From Bacteroidales bacterium UBA2764 (lineage in GTDB: Bacteria; Bacteroidota; Bacteroidia; Bacteroidales; Paludibacteraceae), in assembly GCA_002352705.1 (NCBI GenBank), contig DEIW01000058.1, positions 5,862 through 14,665 on the forward strand: 8,804 nucleotides of DNA, in the 5' to 3' direction. The notes below the pieces were generated by a model. It did no database searches. It was not told the origin of the DNA and saw nothing but the letters and a program-made list of their open reading frames with translations. The translations under genes were made by a program, and so were the position numbers. Every line of letters begins with the position of its first letter. The first letter of the stretch is position 1. Below are positions 1 to 7,488 of this stretch, piece after piece.

Positions 1-453
1 TACGGCAGCTACACCAACGAGTGTTGCGAGGGTGAGTTTATCCTCTTCGACGGCGTAGAGTACAGAGAGTCGTTTGACGGCGATGTGCGTATCTCGGACA
101 AGAATGTCTATGGCGGAGACTCCATCGTCCATGTAACGATTACCGTCTTCCCCTCGTATTACATAGAGGAAGAACTGAAGATTGTCGTAGGCACAGACAC
201 GCAATGGGAATACTATGAGTTAAGCCAGTTCCCCGTTGGCTCGACCACGCTGAAGGCGGAGTATTGGTCCGATGATTTCTGCGATTCCATCCGTGTACTC
301 CACCTAACTGTAGAACCCAAACCGATTCTTACAGGTGTTCCGAACACTCTCTCTGACAAACAAGTAGCGCGCAAAGTGCTGTACAACGGACGTATCTATA
401 TCATCCGCAAGGACGAAAACGTATATGACGTATTAGGAAACAAAATACAATAA
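1..453 (+). CDS. C-terminal fragment of a repetitive surface protein with a short T9SS-like tail
   Basis: The reading frame is open to the first base of the window, so this is the last 150 residues of a larger protein. A GTG at base 85 is only an internal valine codon. Residues about 9-101 are one complete pair of the half-repeats also found at the end of the 1726-residue protein downstream: a first half containing GGDSIV (residues 38-43) followed by PSY, and a second half with a PVG motif and CDSIR (94-98) leading into LHLTVE. Residues 125-150 are a short tail, starting KVLYNGRIYIIRKD and ending VYDVLGNKIQ, which recurs in the next two genes and resembles the front half of a type IX (Por) secretion sorting domain. 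I infer an exported, surface-attached protein, possibly an adhesin. No catalytic motif is visible. The gene lies 29 bp before the PCMD gene with no terminator between, so the two are probably co-transcribed. Confidence 0.85.
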   Translation, partial: YGSYTNECCEGEFILFDGVEYRESFDGDVRISDKNVYGGDSIVHVTITVFPSYYIEEELKIVVGTDTQWEYYELSQFPVGSTTLKAEYWSDDFCDSIRVLHLTVEPKPILTGVPNTLSDKQVARKVLYNGRIYIIRKDENVYDVLGNKIQ

Positions 454-482
454 ACATTTAGTATTATCAAAACAACCAAAAA

Positions 483-2012
483 ATGAAAAAGATTTTTACT
501 GTTTTAGTTGCCGGACTGATGATCTCGGCACAAGCATTTGCAGTCACCACCAAGGATGTCTGCGGACAGTTTAACGGCGAACTTTGGATCGACTGGGATT
601 CCTATGGTAGCAAATCGGTTTATCTGTTGCCCGGAACAACGGAGAACACCCTGACGTTTGTATTGCCGGACTTCTCGTTCCTTGGCGGTAAATTAGGAAA
701 CATCGTTCTGCCGAACATCTCTATGGATGCGGACGGTAAACTCTCGCTGAAAGAGACATCCCTCTATTTGGATTCTATCAATCTGCGTGCATCTATCAAG
801 ATGCTGAATAACTATGAGGATGAAGGCGAGACCTACAACTCTATCGTTTCTGCCACACAAGCACAGATCACATTGGAGATAGCAGAGCCTAAGACGCTTC
901 CTATGCCTATCATCGTTATCTTTGAAGGTCAAGCTCTCCGCAGCAATAACTTTGCCCTTCCTAACGGTGGTTTTGAAGGTCAATGGGTAAACAACGAACC
1001 GGTAGCATGGCATTCATTTGCTTCTGCTACAGGCGATTATGTCAATTTTGTTAAAGGCAACACACAGCAGTTCGTAGCATCGAATGATGTTCGTCCGGGG
1101 TCTGAGGGTACGCAGAGTATTCTCTTGTCTTCCAATAACTTGTTTGGCGTAAAGGCTAATGGTAACTGCACCAACGGTCAGATTAATGCCGGTTCGATGA
1201 AAGCAGATGATGCGGCAAATAACTACAACTTCTCTGATCCTGCTAACAATGGTTTCAACACGGCATTCCAAGGTCGTCCGGACTCGATTGCTTTCTGGGC
1301 AAAATACCAGCCTGCTGACAAGAACCCCAATAATGAGGTAAACAAAGCCCGTATGAGCACCATCATCACTACCAACGCCCGTTATCAGGATCCTGAGGCT
1401 GCTGACTATTCGGAAGTTAAGGTTGCAACTGCTGCGATCAACTATGCAGCTACAGCTGATTTAGGCTGGCAGCGTATTTCTGTACCGTTTACCTATACCG
1501 GCATTGCAGGTGAACCGGCTTATATCCTCACCACTTTCACTACCAACCATGTTCCGGGTGGTGGATCTTCTGAAAAAGGGAAATTGGATTCCGTTTATAT
1601 TGATGATGTAGAGTTGATCTACAATAAAACGCTGAATTCTTTCTCCATTGGCGAAAACGCACTGCAGTTCAACCAGCGTGTCGCAACTGTTAACGAGAAC
1701 TACTGTGATAGTTGCGCTGATTATGTAGCCGCAGCAGAGGGTAAGACCGCACAGACCTTTATCGGTTTTGATGCAGCTCACAAATGCATCCATGTGTATG
1801 TTATCGCTGATGATTTCGCTCAGTCGGGTGATTACCGCCTCTACCGCGTAGAGTTCCGCGACAGCCAGACAGATGATCTCGACCCGCTTAACCAAGGCGT
1901 AGAGAACCTCCTGCACAATACCATCAGCAGCGAGAAAGTGCTGATCAACGGTCAGTTGTTCATCCGCAGCAACGACGCGTGGTACAATGCGACGGGTATA
2001 CGAGTAAAGTAA
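483..2012 (+). CDS. Secreted calycin-like / PCMD domain protein with T9SS-like tail
   Basis: This is a complete 509-residue protein. The ATG at 483 directly precedes a clean Sec signal peptide (MKKIFTVLVAGLMISAQAFA, cleavage probably after AFA at residue 20). The upstream sequence is A-rich without a Shine-Dalgarno motif, as is usual in Bacteroidetes. Residues about 25-150 look like a calycin-like beta-barrel (a GxF/NGEL start, then alternating strands around a LGNIVLPNI motif). Residues about 156-380 match the PCMD family pattern (putative carbohydrate metabolism domain): NGGFEGQW, the W-based strand VAWHSFAS, the glycine/asparagine-rich centre, RPDSIAFWAKYQP, and the closing DSVYIDDVELIYN. 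Residues about 381-460 form a further beta-rich domain. Residues 484-509 are the short tail KVLINGQLFIRSNDAWYNA...GIRVK shared with its neighbours. By family it is an outer-surface protein thought to bind glycans, which is a weakly supported role. No enzyme active site is visible. It probably belongs to one operon with the preceding gene, closed by the terminator at 2056. Confidence 0.9.
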   Translation: MKKIFTVLVAGLMISAQAFAVTTKDVCGQFNGELWIDWDSYGSKSVYLLPGTTENTLTFVLPDFSFLGGKLGNIVLPNISMDADGKLSLKETSLYLDSINLRASIKMLNNYEDEGETYNSIVSATQAQITLEIAEPKTLPMPIIVIFEGQALRSNNFALPNGGFEGQWVNNEPVAWHSFASATGDYVNFVKGNTQQFVASNDVRPGSEGTQSILLSSNNLFGVKANGNCTNGQINAGSMKADDAANNYNFSDPANNGFNTAFQGRPDSIAFWAKYQPADKNPNNEVNKARMSTIITTNARYQDPEAADYSEVKVATAAINYAATADLGWQRISVPFTYTGIAGEPAYILTTFTTNHVPGGGSSEKGKLDSVYIDDVELIYNKTLNSFSIGENALQFNQRVATVNENYCDSCADYVAAAEGKTAQTFIGFDAAHKCIHVYVIADDFAQSGDYRLYRVEFRDSQTDDLDPLNQGVENLLHNTISSEKVLINGQLFIRSNDAWYNATGIRVK

Positions 2013-2013
2013 G

Positions 2014-2048
2014 TTGACATTTGACATTTGTCATTTGACATTTGAAAG
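2014..2048. repeat. Heptameric tandem repeat (TTGACAT)
   Basis: Starting two bases after the PCMD stop codon are five 7-bp units: TTGACAT, TTGACAT, TTGTCAT, TTGACAT and the degenerate TTGAAAG. The array lies between the stop codon and the terminator hairpin, so it would be in the 3' untranslated part of the transcript. Related 7-bp arrays occur inside the aminopeptidase gene at 8282-8309 and 8784-8804. Confidence 0.9.
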
Positions 2049-2055
2049 TTATTTA

Positions 2056-2089
2056 GAGAAATCCTCGATTCGGGGATTTCTCTTTTTTT
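2056..2089 (+). terminator. Rho-independent terminator after the PCMD gene
   Basis: GAGAAATCC (2056-2064) pairs perfectly with GGATTTCTC (2074-2082). The stem can be extended inward by a T-G, a C-G and a G-C pair around an ATT loop. Seven T residues (2083-2089) follow immediately. This is a textbook intrinsic terminator on the + strand and would end the transcript covering the first two genes. Confidence 0.92.
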
Positions 2090-2142
2090 GTACTGCTACT
2101 CCGATACGATTATTAAGAATCGGTTGTAACCTATTATTAAAA

Positions 2143-2159
2143 ACGCGCGCGCGTACGTA
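2143..2159. other. Alternating purine-pyrimidine CG tract (Z-DNA-prone palindrome)
   Basis: ACGCGCGCGCGTACGTA is a 17-bp run of strictly alternating purines and pyrimidines. Its first 12 bases (2143-2154) are a perfect palindrome. It lies in otherwise AT-rich DNA, 4 bp upstream of the proposed -33 element of the adhesin gene. It could adopt Z-form under negative supercoiling or be a protein-binding site. Neither is shown by the sequence itself. Confidence 0.6.
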
Positions 2160-2163
2160 AATA

Positions 2164-2195
2164 TTTGCGTATTTGGAATAATTGTATTAATTTTG
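2164..2195 (+). promoter_or_regulatory. Bacteroidetes-type promoter for the 1726-residue surface protein
   Basis: TTTG at 2164-2167 and TAATTTTG at 2188-2195 match the Bacteroidetes sigma-ABfr -33 (TTTG) and -7 (TAnnTTTG) elements with a 20-bp spacer, within the normal range. Transcription would begin near 2200, giving a 5' leader of about 105 nt, AT-rich, with no Shine-Dalgarno sequence before the ATG at 2308. A second TTTG at 2172-2175 is too close (12 bp) to serve as -33. The rest of the 2013-2307 gap contains no open frame or RNA gene that I can support. Confidence 0.65.
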
Positions 2196-2307
2196 CACGC
2201 TATTTTGGGGAAATATAGAGGCGATTCTTATGTTTTGTCTTAAAAATCGTACATTTTGCAAAACCTACATAGCAAAACAATAAGTAAACAATAAATTAAT
2301 ATATGGT

Positions 2308-5300
2308 ATGAAAAAGATTAATTCTTTTAAACAACTGTTTTTCCTATGCGCTTTGCTCGTTATTAGTAGCCATGCATGGGGATTGTCCAGTACTAAATTG
2401 ACAGTGAATATCAGCGGTAAAGGACAAATCGCAGTGAACACCTCTGCGGAGAAACCGTCTGATTGGTCATCCGTTTCCGTTACAAAAGAGCAGGGACCTC
2501 ACGGATTTTTTGAAACGAAGGTAACGGACACCTACTACATTTGGGTAAATCCGAATGACGGATTTTATTGCTCAGGTGTGAGTGAAGGTACTTGGAATAA
2601 TGCCGGTTATTACACGGTTGCCTTTAAAGGTTCTACCGGTACAACCGAGAAAACAGTCACAGTTACGTTTGTCGGCAACAAGTACACCCTCTCCTTTGAT
2701 GGAAACGGCAATACCGGAGGTAGTATGGACGCTCAATCTTTCATCTATGGCACTGCTCAAAACATCCGTTCTAATGGTTTTGAACGCATATACAGCATTT
2801 CGTATGATGCCAACGGTGGAGAGTGCAGCCGCACAAGCGACAACGCTGTTTCAATCTTCTTAGGATGGGCAAAGACTGCCAATGGAAGTGTGCTTTATAC
2901 GGATGGAGAGTCGCTGAGTATGCCTACTCCTATTCCAGATCACAATAGCACCATCAACCTCTTCGCTCAATGGGAGCCCGCCTCTATCGTATTACCGGAA
3001 CCTACTCGTGAGGGATTCCTTTTCGATGGATGGTATAACGGTGATAAGTGGGTAGGTATTGGCGCCTCGGAGGTTACTCCCACGGCTGACATGAACCTTA
3101 CTGCGCACTGGGCTGAGAAACTGACGCCGGTATTCGTACTCGACCAAACAGAGATAGAATTGGACCAAAAAGCTATCCTGACGATGAATAATGTCAGCAA
3201 CCCCGATATACAGATTGCGCCGGAAGGTATCGTTTCGTATAACGCTTCCACCGGTGAACTCACTGCATTAGCAGTTGGAACGGTTACCATCAGCGCCACG
3301 CAGGAAGCTACGGATACATATAGTTATAAGCATGAAGAGTTGACCCTGACGGTGGTGAAGAAAACGCCGAGCCTTACCGTATTGCTTAATGATGAAGAGA
3401 GAAGTAGTATCTACGTGGCACAAGGTAAGACCGCCAATGTCTCATTCGTTAAAACGCCTGATGTAGATGTGGTAGTGACAACCGTAAGCGGTAGCAACTT
3501 CGCTGCTTACTCGAACGGAGTAGTTACCGGAAGTGCTATCGGAACGGCTGTCTTCCGCGCTACCTTGCCCGAGACGGATACCTATCAGAGTACCTCTGTT
3601 GATTTTACAATCAACGTTACCGAAAACTATGCCCACCTCCCTATTCATATTAATTCGCGAAGTGTGTATGATGTAGTAAAAGATGGCGCAAGTGGTACTA
3701 ACTATTGGGAGAACGATAGAGGTATTATCGTCGGTGGTTCTGATGGCTGGTTCGATGGCACCACTAACTGGGACGATAAATACGTCACCATACATTTTGA
3801 GGGTATTCCTGATAAATTATCCTTTGACTTCATCTATATTTACCGCGATAATGGTCTCAATAAGATGACTGCTACTCGCCCTGGTGAAGATGCCCAGCCC
3901 GGACAATACTATTTCCTCTATGTTGAGGAGAGCGCAAACGGCAGTAATTGGACCCCTATCAGCTGGCAACATACTGAGCCGAATAAGGATGATTGGCAGA
4001 ATTCCGGCGACCAGCAACTGAAAAAGACAACCCGTTATTTGCGTTTCCACCTCCATGCCAATTACGGAGCATGTTACCGCAATGTGAGAATATCCGAATT
4101 GAAGTATGTGGAAGATCCTGTACCTGCATCCATTGACCTCGGTACAGCTATCATCTATTCGGGCGAGGTAAGCAAGACTTCGCTGATCAACTGGTGTAAT
4201 ATTGCTCCTATGACCATCACCAGCAGTAATGACCGTTTCTCAGTCTCGCCGACCACATTCGGAAACTACGAGGACTACGGTTCGCAGGAACTGACCATCA
4301 GCTATACGCACGGGAGCGAAGTAGGCCCGCAGGAAGCCGACATTACCATAAGTAATGGCATTTCTTCATATGATAAGACAATTCATGTAACGGCGAACAC
4401 CATCAAGCGCCAGCAATCTATCACATGGAACGAACAAATTGCCTCTACCGGCTTTGCCATGAATGTAGAAGAGCAATATCCTGATGCAGCGATTCCTGCG
4501 GTAGCTACCGTGGAAAGTGGCGGAAAGGTGATTTTTACCTCTGAGAACAGTGACATCATTGCGGTCATTGCGGACACTGCTCTGCTCGCCAAAGCGGTTG
4601 GAACCGTGAATATCACCGCTTACCAGGCGGGAGACGCTGAGTATGCGGAAGCATCGGATACGAAACAGTTTATCGTGACGGAACTCCTTAAGCAATCTAT
4701 CAGTTGGGAGCAGAATTTCTATAGCCTTTTGACCACAAGCGATCCTGTTGAGTTGAATGCTACGGCAACCAGTGGCGGTGAAATCGTCTATACCTCTGCC
4801 GATGAGAGCGTAGTTCGTATTGAGAACGGAGTATTGATGGTTGTAGGCGAAGGAGAGACATATATTACGGCGTCTCAAGCCGGTGGGGAAATTAACGGAC
4901 ATACGTATCTCCCGATCTCGGTGAATAATTATGTAACCGTTCGTAACCCGGCTTCCCAATGTAATGGAATGGCGCTCTCTGCCAACTCGCTCACTCTTAA
5001 AGGGAATTCACAAGAGTACGCATTGAGCGGTATTCCGCAAACGCTAACCTTCTCTGCTAAACACGGAGAAAAAAGCGCTTGGTGGGGAACGGGTGTTTCG
5101 TATGCTGCTTTAATAGTTGAGCAGTACGCCAATATCAATAATTTATGGGACTGGTACGAAGTGTACAACACGGTTGTAGGTACTTCTGAAACGGCTTCCG
5201 GAAATATCGCGCTGGACGAGAGTGCAACAAAAATCCGCTTTAAGACTGGTGAGTCCGCCGTGGACCACACAATCACGAATATCCGTGTAACACGCCAGAA

Positions 5301-7488
5301 ATTCATGCGTCCTGACGTAGTGGCTATTGATGAAATTGTAGAAACAAACGCAACCTGGCAAAAGACCCTCACCATCAGCCACTCCAATATAGACCTCATG
5401 ACCGTGACATCCAAACAAGGACTTTTGAATATCAATGTCACCACTTTGGGAGAGGGATGTGATGATTTCGGCAATGACGCCTTTACCGTTTCGTTCACTC
5501 CAACAGTACGGTATGAGGATTATTTTGACACGATTGTCATCACCGACCAGAAAGCACAGCCGACGATTGTGGAGATTCCGGTTCATCTCTATTCACAGGG
5601 ATTGCACCAGATTATCAACGACTTCGACTTGCCCGCGTCGTGCCTCACAACCGATGTCTTGGACCCCTTCCACGCTACGGCAACGAGTGGTTTGGAGATT
5701 GCATACCTCTCTTCGGATAGCGCTGTCGCATATGTCAACGAGAACAAACAACTGATTATCCGTGCTGCCGGAACGGTTACTATAACCGCTTATCAGGCGG
5801 GCGATGACCGTTTCGAGTTTGCTTCGGATGCCAAGACGATAGAGATACAGCTGACCCCGACTACAATCATCGAAACTCCGCAAGCTACGGCTATCGCTGC
5901 GGGACAATCCCTCGCTAAGGCTAAGCTCATCGGAGGTTCGGCTTCTGTGGACGGTTCGTTTGCATGGCAGGCACCCGAGACGATGCCCGAGGCGGGAGAG
6001 CAGACATACACCGTGGTCTTCACACCGGCGAATACGGCTATCTATGCTTCTGCAACAACCGAAGTGACGGTTCATGTAGAAGACGGTCAGATTGCGCAGT
6101 CGATTACATGGGACGATGTCTTCCCCGAGCTCTTCTACAAAGGCATGAGCTTCGAAATGACCGCTGTCGCTTCGTCCGAACTGCCGGTAGTATATACCTC
6201 TTCCGACGAAACGATTGCTCGCGTAGAAGGTACGACCCTTTATCCTTTGGCGGAAGGTACTGTCACAATCACGGCTACGCAAGCCGGTGATGAGTTCTAT
6301 TTCGCTGCACAGCCGGTTGAGAAACAGCTTGTCGTTTCTCCTATTCCTACTACCTATGGCGAATATCAGGCGTCCTTCTGCGAGGGTGACTCTGTGGAGT
6401 TTGTAGGCAAATGGTATACCGCAGCTGTAGAAGATAGCGTAACGGTACCGGAGAAGAATATCTACGGCGGAGACTCCATCGTTGTCTTTACCACGGTAGT
6501 CAAACCGAGCTATCTCTTCGCCGGGGATACGACTATCCGCATGGATGAGGCGTTCGCATGGCGGGAGAAAGAATACGGTCTCATGACCCCGGGCAGCTAC
6601 ACCTTGTATGACTCCCTGAAGACTCAGGAAAACTGTGACTCCGTGTATGCCCTCCACCTCACCGTAGAAGCTATCCCTTACCTCATTCAGGAAGTAGCAA
6701 CGGCTTGCCAGAACGAAGACGCCCTTTGGCATGACAAGACTATGCCTACTGCTGAAGCCGGTACCGTCATCATCTATGACTCGCTGCTCTCGCAGTTCGG
6801 TAAGGACTCCGTCTATGAATTGACGCTGACCGTTTATCCCACATATGCCTTCGAAGACGAAGCGCAAACGATGTACGCAGGCGCAGCAGCTGAATGGCGC
6901 GGCATTGATTTGAGCCTTATTCCGGTCGGTGACACCCTCCTGACGAAGGTTTATCCTACCATCCAGGGATGCGACTCCGTCTATACGATGCACCTTAGAG
7001 TCAATGAGGCACCTGCTACCTACGGTAAGGATACAATCTACATCTGCGGTAGAGGTGAGGTAGCTTTCTATGACGATGTGCCCTATTCCAAACCGACCAA
7101 GGCGCCGCTTTCGGTTACTTTGAGTACCCCGAATCAGTTCGGTGGAGACTCCATCGTGGAACTCTCGGTTTTGGCTTCGCACAAGTATGACATGAGCTTC
7201 AGCAAAGAGATTGAGGAAGGCACAGAGGAGGAATGGCAAGGCATCGACCTAAGCGTACTGCCTGTCGGAGATACTACCCTGGTTGCAATCTATACCACCA
7301 TCCACGGATGTGACTCGACCTATACGCTCAACCTGACCGTCAAAGTAAAAGAAAATGCAGCGACAGCATTGGATAACGCTGACGCTGTAGATAAAAAGGC
7401 TTACAAGTTCTTCCGCAACGGACAGATGTATATCCGTAAGAACGGAAGGGTTTATAACCTGCAAGGCATCAAGGTAGAGGAAGAATAA
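2308..7488 (+). CDS. Giant secreted multi-domain Ig-like surface protein (adhesin-like) with T9SS-like tail
   Basis: This is a complete 1726-residue protein. The ATG at 2308 opens a Sec signal peptide ending near HAWG (residue 25). An ATG at 2303 is out of frame. Domains in order: beta-rich N-terminus (about 28-125); two InlB B-repeat/Flg_new-like units (about 126-270, with FLGWAKT, LFAQW, FDGWYNG and LTAHW); two Big_2-like Ig domains (about 272-437); a roughly 160-residue beta-rich, possibly carbohydrate-binding domain (about 440-602); an Ig-like domain (605-697); two Big domains (702-790, 795-878); a second beta-rich domain (880-996), Ig domain (1001-1097) and Big domain (1100-1181); an Ig-like repeat (1184-1257); a Big domain (1262-1344); three pairs of GGDSIV / GCDSVY half-repeats (1359-1682); and a C-terminal tail (1697-1726) with FFRNGQMYIRKNGRVYNLQG. 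Big domains are marked by recurrent GTVTITAxQAGD (765-776, 1155-1166, 1317-1328). No catalytic residues are evident. I infer an exported, surface-attached adhesin or scaffold. Its ligand is unknown. It has its own promoter and follows a strong terminator, so it is probably monocistronic. Confidence 0.9.
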   Translation: MKKINSFKQLFFLCALLVISSHAWGLSSTKLTVNISGKGQIAVNTSAEKPSDWSSVSVTKEQGPHGFFETKVTDTYYIWVNPNDGFYCSGVSEGTWNNAGYYTVAFKGSTGTTEKTVTVTFVGNKYTLSFDGNGNTGGSMDAQSFIYGTAQNIRSNGFERIYSISYDANGGECSRTSDNAVSIFLGWAKTANGSVLYTDGESLSMPTPIPDHNSTINLFAQWEPASIVLPEPTREGFLFDGWYNGDKWVGIGASEVTPTADMNLTAHWAEKLTPVFVLDQTEIELDQKAILTMNNVSNPDIQIAPEGIVSYNASTGELTALAVGTVTISATQEATDTYSYKHEELTLTVVKKTPSLTVLLNDEERSSIYVAQGKTANVSFVKTPDVDVVVTTVSGSNFAAYSNGVVTGSAIGTAVFRATLPETDTYQSTSVDFTINVTENYAHLPIHINSRSVYDVVKDGASGTNYWENDRGIIVGGSDGWFDGTTNWDDKYVTIHFEGIPDKLSFDFIYIYRDNGLNKMTATRPGEDAQPGQYYFLYVEESANGSNWTPISWQHTEPNKDDWQNSGDQQLKKTTRYLRFHLHANYGACYRNVRISELKYVEDPVPASIDLGTAIIYSGEVSKTSLINWCNIAPMTITSSNDRFSVSPTTFGNYEDYGSQELTISYTHGSEVGPQEADITISNGISSYDKTIHVTANTIKRQQSITWNEQIASTGFAMNVEEQYPDAAIPAVATVESGGKVIFTSENSDIIAVIADTALLAKAVGTVNITAYQAGDAEYAEASDTKQFIVTELLKQSISWEQNFYSLLTTSDPVELNATATSGGEIVYTSADESVVRIENGVLMVVGEGETYITASQAGGEINGHTYLPISVNNYVTVRNPASQCNGMALSANSLTLKGNSQEYALSGIPQTLTFSAKHGEKSAWWGTGVSYAALIVEQYANINNLWDWYEVYNTVVGTSETASGNIALDESATKIRFKTGESAVDHTITNIRVTRQKFMRPDVVAIDEIVETNATWQKTLTISHSNIDLMTVTSKQGLLNINVTTLGEGCDDFGNDAFTVSFTPTVRYEDYFDTIVITDQKAQPTIVEIPVHLYSQGLHQIINDFDLPASCLTTDVLDPFHATATSGLEIAYLSSDSAVAYVNENKQLIIRAAGTVTITAYQAGDDRFEFASDAKTIEIQLTPTTIIETPQATAIAAGQSLAKAKLIGGSASVDGSFAWQAPETMPEAGEQTYTVVFTPANTAIYASATTEVTVHVEDGQIAQSITWDDVFPELFYKGMSFEMTAVASSELPVVYTSSDETIARVEGTTLYPLAEGTVTITATQAGDEFYFAAQPVEKQLVVSPIPTTYGEYQASFCEGDSVEFVGKWYTAAVEDSVTVPEKNIYGGDSIVVFTTVVKPSYLFAGDTTIRMDEAFAWREKEYGLMTPGSYTLYDSLKTQENCDSVYALHLTVEAIPYLIQEVATACQNEDALWHDKTMPTAEAGTVIIYDSLLSQFGKDSVYELTLTVYPTYAFEDEAQTMYAGAAAEWRGIDLSLIPVGDTLLTKVYPTIQGCDSVYTMHLRVNEAPATYGKDTIYICGRGEVAFYDDVPYSKPTKAPLSVTLSTPNQFGGDSIVELSVLASHKYDMSFSKEIEEGTEEEWQGIDLSVLPVGDTTLVAIYTTIHGCDSTYTLNLTVKVKENAATALDNADAVDKKAYKFFRNGQMYIRKNGRVYNLQGIKVEEE
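3625..5850 (+). repeat. Intragenic duplicated block: beta-rich domain, Ig domain, Big domain
   Basis: Within the giant protein, residues about 440-790 and 880-1181 have the same order of modules. The clearest matching segment is the join between the first two modules: TRYLRFH, NVRISELKY and ASIDLG in copy one correspond to TKIRFKT, NIRVTRQKF and VAIDEI in copy two. Each copy continues with an Ig-like domain (FGNYEDYGSQELTISYT versus GCDDFGNDAFTVSFTPT) and then a Big domain ending in GTVxITAYQAGD. An extra Big domain (795-878) sits between the copies. Divergence is high, so the duplication is old. Confidence 0.55.
6382..7353 (+). repeat. Three tandem GGDSIV / GCDSVY module pairs in the giant protein
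   Basis: Residues about 1359-1682 hold six half-repeats in alternating order. Type A units end in GGDSIV or GKDSVY followed by a strand and PxY (about 1359-1402, 1467-1513, 1576-1627). Type B units carry a W, a PVG or PGS turn and end in (G/N)CDSVY plus a LHLTV-like strand (1403-1455, 1514-1573, 1628-1682). The same A-B pair forms most of the partial protein at the left edge. The core is also conserved in DNA: GGCGGAGACTCCATCGT at 112-128 and 6466-6482 is identical, and 7141-7157 differs at one base. Confidence 0.8.

Noticed and set aside
85..87. GTG as the start codon of the first gene
   Set aside because: The upstream codons are open and encode the start of the repeat module (a CCEGEF-like beginning), and there is no signal peptide after this GTG.
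1461..2027. A 188-codon - strand open frame opposite the PCMD gene
   Set aside because: It has no family resemblance, mirrors a well-supported gene, and its start would lie inside the heptamer repeat downstream of that gene.
2014..2048. CRISPR-like array
   Set aside because: The units are contiguous 7-mers without spacers. Repeats of 20-40 bp with unique spacers are absent.
2114..2230. Inverted repeat TAAGAATCG (2114-2122) / CGATTCTTA (2222-2230) flanking the promoter
   Set aside because: A single 9-bp match about 100 bp apart in AT-rich DNA is plausible by chance. There are no target duplications or transposase, and no further pairing.
5593..7239. A 548-codon open frame on the - strand opposite the giant surface-protein gene
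   Set aside because: It is arginine-, cysteine- and serine-rich with no recognisable domain, lies entirely opposite a clearly coding frame with signal peptide and Ig repeats, and looks like a codon-bias shadow.
2308..7488. Listeria-type internalin or a peptidase identity for the giant protein
   Set aside because: Only the small InlB B-repeat-like units are shared. There are no leucine-rich repeats, no LPXTG anchor and no visible catalytic motif.
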